Shown here: positions 12,440-19,518 of the stretch, in pieces
Position numbering within the stretch: position 1 is the stretch's first letter
How the letters are laid out: every line of letters begins with the position of its first letter
DNA from: a virus
IMG/VR virus record: IMGVR_UViG_3300028393_000213
Coordinates: 1 to 33,314 of that record
Strand: one strand, 5' to 3'
DNA: 33,314 bases
Program-made: the position numbers and the translations under genes
Notes under the pieces: model-generated
Database searches by the model: none
Seen by the model: the letters and a program-made list of their open reading frames with translations, nothing else
What the model was told of the DNA's origin: nothing

Positions 12440-13044
12440 ATTGTGATCCACCTCTGGCCAGATGTGACTGTTACGGTAACGCCACTGGCAAGGGTCATTG
12501 GCCCCACCGACATGCCATTAGTTCCCGCCGCAATCGTCGTGCTGGCCGTGATTGTGTTGTTGTTAAAAATAATCCCGTTGGTTGCGCGAACGGAGGCGCC
12601 TGACACCGCGCCAGTAGCTGCCAGGCTGGTGCCGGTGGCCGCGCCAATATTTGGCGTCGTCAGCGTCGGGCTAGTGGCGAGCACCAGGCTACCGGTGCCG
12701 GATACCGCGTAATTCTGGATAGCCCCCGTGTCGTTGATTTGAACGAAACCAGACGCTGGGGCGGTCAGGAAAATATCCGACGCTCCCGTCAGGGACACCA
12801 GGGCGTTCGCGTTGCTCGAAGCGGTTACTGTTGTGCGCGCCAGACCCGTTGCGCTCGCAAGCGTTCCAACACCGATCTCCCAGAACAAGCCCGACTGCGA
12901 GACGATCGCGTAATAACAGGTGTCTGAAATCGCCAGCACCGACGCAAACGTCCGAAAATTAGCCGCTGCCCCGGCGAGGGTGATACTCCCCGTGCCGACC
13001 GTAGCGGTCGTTTCTTTTACCCGGTCTTTGCTGACAAACGACAT
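12436..13044 (-). CDS. Tail fibre / virion attachment protein, 202 aa
   Basis: The start SKDRVKETTATVGTGSITLA, then CYYAIVSQSGLFWEIGVGTL and a run giving LARTTVTASSNAN, is the widespread N-terminal module of phage fibre proteins, in which a virion-binding domain is followed by a variable shaft. The second half (GTGSLVLATSPTLTTPNIG, SGASVRATNGIIF) is trimeric shaft-like sequence ending GVTVTVTSGQRWITI. The protein is shorter than most fibres, and two glycine-rich fibre genes follow with an ATGA overlap, so it may be the proximal segment to which those tips attach. This assembly order is inference. Confidence 0.78.
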   Translation of the reverse strand: MSFVSKDRVKETTATVGTGSITLAGAAANFRTFASVLAISDTCYYAIVSQSGLFWEIGVGTLASATGLARTTVTASSNANALVSLTGASDIFLTAPASGFVQINDTGAIQNYAVSGTGSLVLATSPTLTTPNIGAATGTSLAATGAVSGASVRATNGIIFNNNTITASTTIAAGTNGMSVGPMTLASGVTVTVTSGQRWITI

Positions 13045-13058
13045 TTTACATCACTCGC

Positions 13059-14150
13059 TTATGTGGTCAGACCGCTTGGGCGCAGCGTCCAGCTTCCGTT
13101 CGCTGGCGCCTGGCCTGCCGCGAGCGTCAGCCGGAGCCAGAGACCTTGAGCCTGCGCCGCGGTATTCGCAGCGGCCGATTGCTGAACAGGCGTGACGATC
13201 TGTGGCGCGGCGCCGGACGAGTATGAACCGACGCCAGATGCCGGAGCCGTCTGCCGGTTCGTCGCGGCCACGCTGTCGTTCAGCGTAGAGCACGGCGCCA
13301 GGTCGAGCGCCCCGCTGCCAGCATACAGCCCCGCCGGGTCGGTCTGCTTGGCCACCGTCATCGTCGTCAGCGCCGTAGTGCCGTCCGTATTGAGGGCGAA
13401 GATTTTCTCGTAATAAATCCGGGTCAAGCCACCGATCACGTCAGCCGACACGCCCGCGAATGGCCGGATCACCGCCGTGACAGGGTTGGGGAGGATTGGG
13501 AACAGGAAGCCGTTCGCCACTTCATAGGTCGAGGTGGCATCAGGCACCGTAGTCCATGCGCGGTTCACAGCCACGATGTCCGTCCCGTATTGGCCAGTGC
13601 CGGTGCCGGAGAGCGAGCAGACCTGCCGCAGTTGGCCCGAGCCTGTGCCGCCCGTGACGCGGATGATTTGGCCGAGGGTGACGCCGGCGCCGTCACCCGA
13701 TTGGAGTTTGAAGATCGGCGGCGTCACGCCCGTGGGGTTAGCCGACCCCGTTTGTGCCGTATGTACAGTGATCGACAGGGTGTGCGCCATCAGCGCGACA
13801 TCGCCCGTCGCAGCGGTGCCTGCGGGGTTCGCCAGCGGGCCGTTGGCAGTCGCACCAGAGAGCGCGCCATAGAGCAGGCGGGAGAGGGATTTGGCGCCTG
13901 AGACCTTGGTGGTGCCGGTCAGGGTCAGCGTCTCAGACTGCACGATGCCGCTGCTGTCTCGACCCGAGTAGACGATCTTGGTGGCGGTATCGCCAGCCGC
14001 AGACGACACAACATCCATCAGAGATGCGGCGCTCAGGTCCGCAAAACTGATAATTCGCGTGAGATCGACAGCGCCGCCGACTGTGGCGCTGTCGGCTTCG
14101 GGCATGGACGCAGACCCGTAGAAGATGACCTCTTGCGGCCAGACGCTCAT
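13059..14150 (-). CDS. Phage tail/baseplate structural protein, 363 aa
   Basis: The chain is low in cysteine and rich in Thr, Ser, Gly and Ala, typical of virion proteins, and starts VWPQEVIFYGSASMPEADSA. Beta-strand patterns dominate, with a segment TLTGTTKVSGAKSLSRLLYG around residues 75-95 and IRVTGGTGSGQLRQVCS near 165. The last 40 residues (RLTLAAGQAPANGSWTLRPS) form a compact end. I recognise it only as a conserved phage structural protein found between tip and fibre genes in alphaproteobacterial siphophages. It may be the adaptor that carries fibres on the tip complex. It is separated from neighbours by short gaps (14 and 30 bases). Confidence 0.62.
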   Translation of the reverse strand: MSVWPQEVIFYGSASMPEADSATVGGAVDLTRIISFADLSAASLMDVVSSAAGDTATKIVYSGRDSSGIVQSETLTLTGTTKVSGAKSLSRLLYGALSGATANGPLANPAGTAATGDVALMAHTLSITVHTAQTGSANPTGVTPPIFKLQSGDGAGVTLGQIIRVTGGTGSGQLRQVCSLSGTGTGQYGTDIVAVNRAWTTVPDATSTYEVANGFLFPILPNPVTAVIRPFAGVSADVIGGLTRIYYEKIFALNTDGTTALTTMTVAKQTDPAGLYAGSGALDLAPCSTLNDSVAATNRQTAPASGVGSYSSGAAPQIVTPVQQSAAANTAAQAQGLWLRLTLAAGQAPANGSWTLRPSGLTT

Positions 14151-14180
14151 GAAATAAATCCTCTGTGTATGGGGAGGCCG

Positions 14181-14768
14181 TCACCAGATGGCGGAGAGAA
14201 CCTGATCTTCGGTAGTGGCGCCCGCGACGACATCGAGAAGCTCGGCCAGCTTGGTCTGCGCGCCGACGATCATCGCCTTGCCGTCAGTCCCCACCTGCTG
14301 GATTCGCGCTGCAGTGTGAGAGCGAAACTCCCACACTCCAGCACCATCGGCGCACCAGAATGGCGTGGTCCAGTCGGCGGGGAGATTGGGAAACAAGCTG
14401 GCGCTGATCGAGGCGGTCATGTTTGCCTGGTCGGCCGGGCGGCTCGGATAAGTGCGGCCCGAAGATGCGAAACCGCCCGTAATTGTTGCAGCGCAGGTCG
14501 CTCGGAGCGATGCTACCCGACGTCTCTTCACCTCATCCAGCGGCAGCGATGACGCGACCACCAGGCCGTCGATCAGGGCGAATGGCGTGCCATGGCTGAA
14601 CAGTGCCGCCTGGTCCGGCATCACCGGCACGCTATTGATCGTGGCGGCGAGATGATCGGAGAGGACGTCGATCACGCAAGTGGTAAAGCCCGAAATCAGA
14701 CCGTCCGGGCCGATCGTGGCGACAAAAACGGTGCCTGTCGATGTCGCATAGGCGGCCCAATCGGTCAC
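14181..14768 (-). CDS. DUF4376-type tail protein, 195 aa, GTG start
   Basis: Residues 75-190 fit DUF4376, a domain common in phage tail and fibre-assembly proteins: a long basic helix (PLDEVKRRRVASLRATCAAT), GGFASSGRTYPSR, a QANMTASI segment, then an aromatic stretch and a final helix pair. The N-terminal 70 residues are a beta region that probably contacts the fibre. GTG 14768 is used because it overlaps the upstream stop as GTGA and gives the full domain. DUF4376 proteins are often annotated as tail fibre assembly or minor tail proteins, but no biochemical role is established. Confidence 0.72.
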   Translation of the reverse strand: MTDWAAYATSTGTVFVATIGPDGLISGFTTCVIDVLSDHLAATINSVPVMPDQAALFSHGTPFALIDGLVVASSLPLDEVKRRRVASLRATCAATITGGFASSGRTYPSRPADQANMTASISASLFPNLPADWTTPFWCADGAGVWEFRSHTAARIQQVGTDGKAMIVGAQTKLAELLDVVAGATTEDQVLSAIW

Positions 14769-14959
14769 TTCTTCACCAGGAGGGCGGTGATCATCGACAT
14801 GGTCCTAGTAGGGACCACGTTCGAATAAAGTTCCAGCGTGTAGGTATAAGTAGTCGCCGACGGGGGGGCGTCCATCATGGTCAGGGATGCGTCGGTCGCG
14901 TCCAGCCCCGTCACAATCACCACGCCGTCCGACCGCTTGATTCGATAGATGCTCGCCAT
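14765..14959 (-). CDS. Small tail-region protein, 64 aa
   Basis: ATG 14959 overlaps the last base of the tip-protein stop codon, and the stop overlaps the next gene's GTG. The protein (MASIYRIKRSDGVVIVTGLD ... TTYTYTLELYSN) is strand-rich with a long run of Thr, Ser and Tyr. No family is recognised. Its location immediately downstream of the tip protein suggests a small tip component, and overlaps on both sides support expression. A longer frame starting at 15262 exists but would overlap the tip gene by 300 bases. Confidence 0.62.
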   Translation of the reverse strand: MASIYRIKRSDGVVIVTGLDATDASLTMMDAPPSATTYTYTLELYSNVVPTRTMSMITALLVKK

Positions 14960-17067
14960 TATCCGCTCGTCCCCTCTGCGCCGCCGCCAGTGCCGCCGGG
15001 CGATGAGCCCGAAGTGTCCGACGTGATATTTCTGATCGAGATTTGCACGTTCGCGTTCGTCGAAACGGCCAATGTCACCGATGCCGCTACTGTCCATGTC
15101 GAAGCCGGCCAAGTCAGCGCGCCCGTCTGCGTGCTGGTCTGTGCACCGGACACACCGCCAGACGTAATATCGGCCGTCGCGATCTGCCCGGAGGCAGTCG
15201 AGGCAGGCCCGGCCAAGCTGCTGACACCGCCCGACAGGGTGACAGTCCGAATCCAATACCAAGCCGTTGTGCCGGGCGTCAGCGTGGCGCTGTCGGCGTC
15301 AACAGTCGATGTGCCCTTCACCACCATGGTCGGAGTGGTCGACGTGCTCGGCGCAGTCGAGGTCAGGGTCCGCCAGATATCGTAGTGTGCGACGTCCTGC
15401 GCGCTGACGCCCGCCCACGTCAGGTTCACAGATCTGTTGCCGGCCACTGCCGTCAGTCCGCCAGGCGCGGCTGGTGCAATCGCTGCAATCGTGATGCTCC
15501 GAGCCGTCACCGTCGAGATATCCGGCTGACCGCCTCCGTAGACGTTGATCGGCAGGATTTTGAAGTAGAGCGTCTGGCCAATCCGATCCGTCGTCAGGCC
15601 GAAGCGGAAAATGGTTCCGTCGTATATGCGGACGAACGGCGATCCGGAGGCGTGCGAATTGGGCGCGGTGTCATACATCCCGCGCCGGAGATAAGTCAGA
15701 GCATAGGCCGCGCCGCTGCCGAGGGTCGCGTTCTCATACGCCAGATATTCGCCGCCGCAGTAGCAGAGCGTGTTGCCCTGCTGCGCGTCAGTGAGCGAGC
15801 CGGAGATCAGCTGCTGCGCGGAGGCGGCGAGATCGACTGATAGCGTGTTGGTGTTGTCGATGATCGGCGCCGCCGTCACCGCCACAGAGGCAAGGCTGGC
15901 CGTGGTGGCACCAAGGCGGGCGATCCCGCTCTGCCGCCCGGCGTAGCGATAGGTGGCATTGTCGGTTGAGACCCAGAGATCGAAGCCGCCCCAGTTGGTC
16001 GGTCCGGCTGCTGCGATCCAGACCTCAAAGGCGCCGGCGACGGCGAACGTCGGCTGCCAGATCACCGCAGTCGTGGCACCAGGCGTGCCACCGTACGCCG
16101 GCTGATATCCTGCGCCCGTCTCCATCGAATAGCTCGGCGCCGAGCCGGTACCGGCCAGGTAGTCCTCGGCTTGGATCGAAAGGGTCGAGTCTGAATTCTC
16201 GGTGATCTCGGTGATCCGCACCCACTGGGCGGACAGACCGAGCGCGCTGTCGGTAATGGAGACGATGTCCATGGGGTCGAGCAGGATAAATTCGGCACCG
16301 AGGGTGAAGGCGTATGTGCCGCGAACCTGGGCGCGGCCCATTGTCAGCGAAGCGCTCATCACCGCGGCGGACTGGAGGCAGAAGAAGTGCGCTTGCTTGC
16401 GATCGGCCGGACGCAAGCCATAGATGGCGATCGCCGCGTCATCCTGGATTGAGGCGATGGCCGGATTGTAGTTGTTCCCGCGATCGAGATATTCGACCGT
16501 CCAGGCGTTCTGCTGGGTCGCCGGAGCCTTGCGCGTGTAGGCGACCGGACCGACGCCACCGCTGCCTGAACTGTTCGAATTGCCACCCTGTAGCGCCTTG
16601 AAGTCGGCGTCGGTCAAAGCATACAACGGGACTGACGGCGCCGTGTAGCTGGCCCCATTGGCGCTCAGATTGGCGTCGCCGTAACTGACGAAATTGAGAA
16701 CGCCCGAGGACCACACGGCTTCCGCATTCGTGGCGGCGAGCAGGTCCTTGATGAAACTCCGACCCTCAGCTTGGTCGATCAGGATCGGGGAAACCACCAG
16801 TCCAGATGCCCGCCAATATGACCGCACGGCGGACAGATCGCCGAGCATCGCCGACGGAAAGCCCGAGCCGTAGCTCGCATTGGTCAGATAGTCGGAGATC
16901 ACAGTCGCCGGATTGACGTCAGGCTGACCGGAAATGCCGTAAGCATCGCTGTTGAAAGTGATCTCGTAGGTGAGATTGGGTAGCGTCGGCGATGATCCGA
17001 GCGGCATAAGTCCGGCGGCGACATAAGCCAGACCGCGATAATTGAGAGCTTGATCGGGATGCGGCAT
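14959..17067 (-). CDS. Tail tip / host-specificity protein, C-terminal part, 702 aa
   Basis: This is the larger part of a gene-transfer-agent gp15-like tip protein. It opens HPDQALNYRGLAYVAA and LPNLTYEITF, a strand pattern that normally sits in the interior of related single-chain proteins, not at their start. Residues 55-210 carry the phage-tail_3-like region (VISDYLTNASYGSGFPSAML, then a conserved ADFKAL). A fibronectin type III-like domain lies near 530-620 (APGGLTAVAGNRSVNLTW), and the end is a Gly/Ser-rich tail. The tip protein sets tail closure and host contact. Its ATG overlaps the stop of the N-terminal part as TGATG in the -1 frame, so the two are either coupled subunits or one protein broken by a frameshift. 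Confidence 0.8.
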   Translation of the reverse strand: MPHPDQALNYRGLAYVAAGLMPLGSSPTLPNLTYEITFNSDAYGISGQPDVNPATVISDYLTNASYGSGFPSAMLGDLSAVRSYWRASGLVVSPILIDQAEGRSFIKDLLAATNAEAVWSSGVLNFVSYGDANLSANGASYTAPSVPLYALTDADFKALQGGNSNSSGSGGVGPVAYTRKAPATQQNAWTVEYLDRGNNYNPAIASIQDDAAIAIYGLRPADRKQAHFFCLQSAAVMSASLTMGRAQVRGTYAFTLGAEFILLDPMDIVSITDSALGLSAQWVRITEITENSDSTLSIQAEDYLAGTGSAPSYSMETGAGYQPAYGGTPGATTAVIWQPTFAVAGAFEVWIAAAGPTNWGGFDLWVSTDNATYRYAGRQSGIARLGATTASLASVAVTAAPIIDNTNTLSVDLAASAQQLISGSLTDAQQGNTLCYCGGEYLAYENATLGSGAAYALTYLRRGMYDTAPNSHASGSPFVRIYDGTIFRFGLTTDRIGQTLYFKILPINVYGGGQPDISTVTARSITIAAIAPAAPGGLTAVAGNRSVNLTWAGVSAQDVAHYDIWRTLTSTAPSTSTTPTMVVKGTSTVDADSATLTPGTTAWYWIRTVTLSGGVSSLAGPASTASGQIATADITSGGVSGAQTSTQTGALTWPASTWTVAASVTLAVSTNANVQISIRNITSDTSGSSPGGTGGGAEGTSG

Positions 17068-17525
17068 CAGTTGGGCCCCTCGACGCCGGAGCGGGTGTCA
17101 GACCAGACGTCAATAGTGGTCGCCGCCGGAACTGTGCTGAAATAGCCCCAGGCCGTCTGGCTGGTGGTCCCGAGGAACACGGTCAAGTTGTAGTCGGCGA
17201 GAACGCCAGCGATCTCGTTGGCCCAGAGCTTCCCGGTCAGACCGACAACAGGACCCTCGCACAGGCCGACGATCACAGCCGCAGAGTAGTCGTAGCTGCC
17301 GCCACCGCCGCCCTTACCGCCTCCGGTCGCGCCACCCTTGCCGCCACCGCCATTGTTGGAGGGGGAAGCGGTGAAGTCGTTATACCAGACAAGGTTGCCA
17401 GCGATCCGGTTGCGGCCCCAGCCGATCGGCCGCGCCTTCCCGGCGATTGCCGTCTGCACGCGCATCGCCGTTGCCGGCTGCGTCTTGGTGGTGAGTTTTC
17501 CGCCGCCGCCGAATAGCCCTGCCAT
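17067..17525 (-). CDS. Tail tip protein, N-terminal part, 152 aa
   Basis: The protein matches the start of tip proteins: MAGLFGGGGKLTTKTQPATA, AIAGKARPIGWGRNRIAGNL (a conserved IPIVYGRNRIxGN-like segment), a Gly-rich loop at residues 60-75, then SAAVIVGLCEGPVVGL and LTVFLGTTSQTAWGYF. In related phages the chain continues directly from the WGY segment to a HPxQAL segment, which here begins the next gene. This part ends with about 20 residues (TTIDVWSDTRSGVEGPN) not expected at that join. Either the gene is naturally split or a -1 change has separated the parts. It lies 3 bases after the NlpC/P60 stop. Confidence 0.75.
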   Translation of the reverse strand: MAGLFGGGGKLTTKTQPATAMRVQTAIAGKARPIGWGRNRIAGNLVWYNDFTASPSNNGGGGKGGATGGGKGGGGGSYDYSAAVIVGLCEGPVVGLTGKLWANEIAGVLADYNLTVFLGTTSQTAWGYFSTVPAATTIDVWSDTRSGVEGPN

Positions 17526-17528
17526 GGA

Positions 17529-18005
17529 TCACCACACCGTAAAAAAACGACGGTCATGGCCGGCGAGAACGCCACCCTCGCCGTGGTCGAGTTGCACAAG
17601 GCGCGAAGCGAAGAACGCATGCACGATCGACGGCCAGCCCGGCGGCATGAGAATGCCCGCGTGGCTGAACGAGTGGCCAAACCGATACATCACCACGTCA
17701 CCAGCCAGCGCGTCAGCCTGATCGATTTCCCGCGCGCGCTCGGTCACGGTGTCGGCATAGCGCTCGGTCTTGCGATGCATGTGCCAATCCGGCGGATAAC
17801 TCGGGATCGGAACCGGAGGAGTCAGGCCGACCGCCTCATAGACTTGGGCGAGCAGAGTGGCGCAGTCGACACCGCCAGGCGTCAGCCGCTCGCCGTCGGA
17901 CCAGGTTGCTTTGACTGCCGCGCGGTGATGATAAGACGTTCCGATCCAGGAGCGCGCCTCAGCCACCACGGCCTTGCGCTGGACCAGCTCGTCGGGATCA
18001 ATCAT
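17529..18005 (-). CDS. NlpC/P60-type tail peptidase, 158 aa
   Basis: This is the gp14-like member of the gene-transfer-agent tail block, a papain-like cysteine peptidase that probably cuts peptide cross-bridges of the cell wall during DNA entry. The nucleophile is Cys48 in GGVDCATLL and the base His115 in SFSHAGIL, with the usual GDVVMYRFG before it. The N-terminal helix (KAVVAEARSWIGTSYHHRA) fits the family. ATG 18005 is chosen because it overlaps the DUF2163 stop as ATGA and gives the normal family length; a longer upstream frame has no similarity. It is probably part of the tail tip, not the lysis system. Confidence 0.88.
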   Translation of the reverse strand: MIDPDELVQRKAVVAEARSWIGTSYHHRAAVKATWSDGERLTPGGVDCATLLAQVYEAVGLTPPVPIPSYPPDWHMHRKTERYADTVTERAREIDQADALAGDVVMYRFGHSFSHAGILMPPGWPSIVHAFFASRLVQLDHGEGGVLAGHDRRFFTVW

Positions 18006-18943
18006 GCAGCCGTCTCCGGAGAGGGGATGTAGGGCTCGCCGCCGAAATTGGCGATATTTCCCCAGGTGGTGCATGTCGCCATTTTCTTGTCGCAGCCGGG
18101 CCAGGCGGTGAACGCGTCTCCGGCCGTGACTGCGAATGGCATCGGGGCGATCAGAGCGAGCTGCAAGGTGGTGGTCACCTGCGTCATGCTGCGGACCGAG
18201 CGCGAAAAGCCGGAGTTGCGACCGCTGGTGAACAAGATGCGCCCGAGGGCATAGGTCCCCGAGCCACCAGGTAGCCCGCTGGTGGCGACGATCAGCGACT
18301 GCGTGCTGCCGCTGCCGACGGTGAGACTGGCGGCATAGGAAGAGGCGATGAGGCTGCATCCGGCGTCGAACAGCACCCGACTGCATCCGGCCTGATACAG
18401 ATTGCGCGGCATGCTCTGGTCGAGCAGTTCCAGGTGACTATTGACGGTGATTTCGACCGTCGCGCGGTCGACGTCGATCGCTGCGACCCGGCCGGTGAAA
18501 ATGTTCACCACGCCGGTTGGGGCCAGTATCAGAGCACGAGGATACGCTGGCCAGGCGGCGAGATAGGCGCGGTCGACCTGGACTATCGCGCCGTCCAGAG
18601 CACCCGCGCGAGCCGCTGCAAGCCAAGGCGTGCTGCCGATGGCGTCGGGATATGCGGCGTTGGTGATCGGATCTACTGAGCGCGGGATCACCGAGAATTG
18701 CCAGGTGTCGACATCGAGGCCGAGCTTCCAGTGGGCGGTTGGCTTGCGGTCCGGATGCTCGATGAACGGGCCGCTGTGGGACCAGGTGTTGCCTCCATAG
18801 GCCCAGTCGCTGTCGCCGGCCGCCAGGCGCAGCACCACGCCGGTCGCCAGCGTGATCGTGTAGAGATCAGCCCAGACGAAGGCGCGGGCCCCCAGCAGGG
18901 CTACCAGGGCGCCCGTCGAGGTCTCGTATTTCGCGGTTTTCAC
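18002..18943 (-). CDS. DUF2163/BR0599 tail protein, 313 aa
   Basis: The protein matches gp13 of the Rhodobacter gene transfer agent family: VKTAKYETSTGALVALL with ADLYTITLATGVVLRLAAGD at the start, a long middle of strands (GRVAAIDVDRATVEITV), and the BR0599 C-terminal pattern DAGCSL, then WPGCDKKMATCTTWGNIAN and FGGEPYIPSP with conserved cysteines. This protein forms the hub/adaptor region of the tail tip; the cysteines may bind an iron-sulphur cluster in relatives. GTG 18943 is preferred over an in-frame ATG at 18982 because it overlaps the upstream stop as GTGA and matches the family start (KTA...LVALL). Confidence 0.88.
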   Translation of the reverse strand: MKTAKYETSTGALVALLGARAFVWADLYTITLATGVVLRLAAGDSDWAYGGNTWSHSGPFIEHPDRKPTAHWKLGLDVDTWQFSVIPRSVDPITNAAYPDAIGSTPWLAAARAGALDGAIVQVDRAYLAAWPAYPRALILAPTGVVNIFTGRVAAIDVDRATVEITVNSHLELLDQSMPRNLYQAGCSRVLFDAGCSLIASSYAASLTVGSGSTQSLIVATSGLPGGSGTYALGRILFTSGRNSGFSRSVRSMTQVTTTLQLALIAPMPFAVTAGDAFTAWPGCDKKMATCTTWGNIANFGGEPYIPSPETAA

Positions 18944-19518
18944 AGTTTCACCGTCGAGAATTTGAGCGAGGACAGCGCCCATTGGGTCGCACCGAATTGT
19001 TCGAAATCAACGCTGTCGTCGTCAAAGGTGCACAACCAGTTGAACGTGCCGGTCCATGTCAAAACCGCCGCTGCGGCCGGTGCAACGGTGAAGGTCACAA
19101 CACCCGTCGCGCTAATCGTGAGGGCTGAGGTCGGCGTGCCATTGACGGAGATCACAGGCGATCCAGTCGGCAGAAACACCGGCTCGATGAACCCGCCATA
19201 GGACCGGACCAGCTGCCAAGCGCGGGTTGCACCGTCGCCTGTGCCGAAATTCTGAGCGGTCACGCTTCCGTCTGTGGGGTCGGCGTACTGGAACACGAGC
19301 GCCGAGCCGAGGGATGCATTGTAGAACCCGGCGAGGGTCGTCAGTTCAGTGCCATCGCGGAGCAGTTCGAACCCGAACTCATAGCGCCAGCGCGGCCACG
19401 ACCACAGCGAAAACCGGCTCTCCTGCCCGCCGACAGACGGCTGTTTGACGGTCGACCAGATCGGGGTGCGCTTCGGAAAGCCGATTGTCGTCAGCGCGGG
19501 GAATGTGGGAATGGTCAT
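18940..19518 (-). CDS. DUF2460 tail tip protein, 192 aa
   Basis: This is the gp12-like distal tail protein of gene-transfer-agent-type tails. The family signature is clear: PALTTIGFPKRTPIWSTVKQ, SVGGQESRFSLWSWPRWRYE, then LTTLAGFYNASLGSALVFQY and a core ending in FEQFGATQWALSSLKF. Relatives end in a similar W-x-L/C-x-x-V-x-L pattern. It is thought to connect the tail tube end to the hub. The ATG at 19518 shares one base with the tape-measure stop, and the stop overlaps the next gene. Confidence 0.9.
   Translation of the reverse strand: MTIPTFPALTTIGFPKRTPIWSTVKQPSVGGQESRFSLWSWPRWRYEFGFELLRDGTELTTLAGFYNASLGSALVFQYADPTDGSVTAQNFGTGDGATRAWQLVRSYGGFIEPVFLPTGSPVISVNGTPTSALTISATGVVTFTVAPAAAAVLTWTGTFNWLCTFDDDSVDFEQFGATQWALSSLKFSTVKL

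Noticed and set aside
17582-18386. Longer NlpC/P60 frame beginning at 18386
   Set aside because: The added N-terminal part is Arg/His-rich and antisense-like against the DUF2163 gene in another frame; the family begins at 18005.
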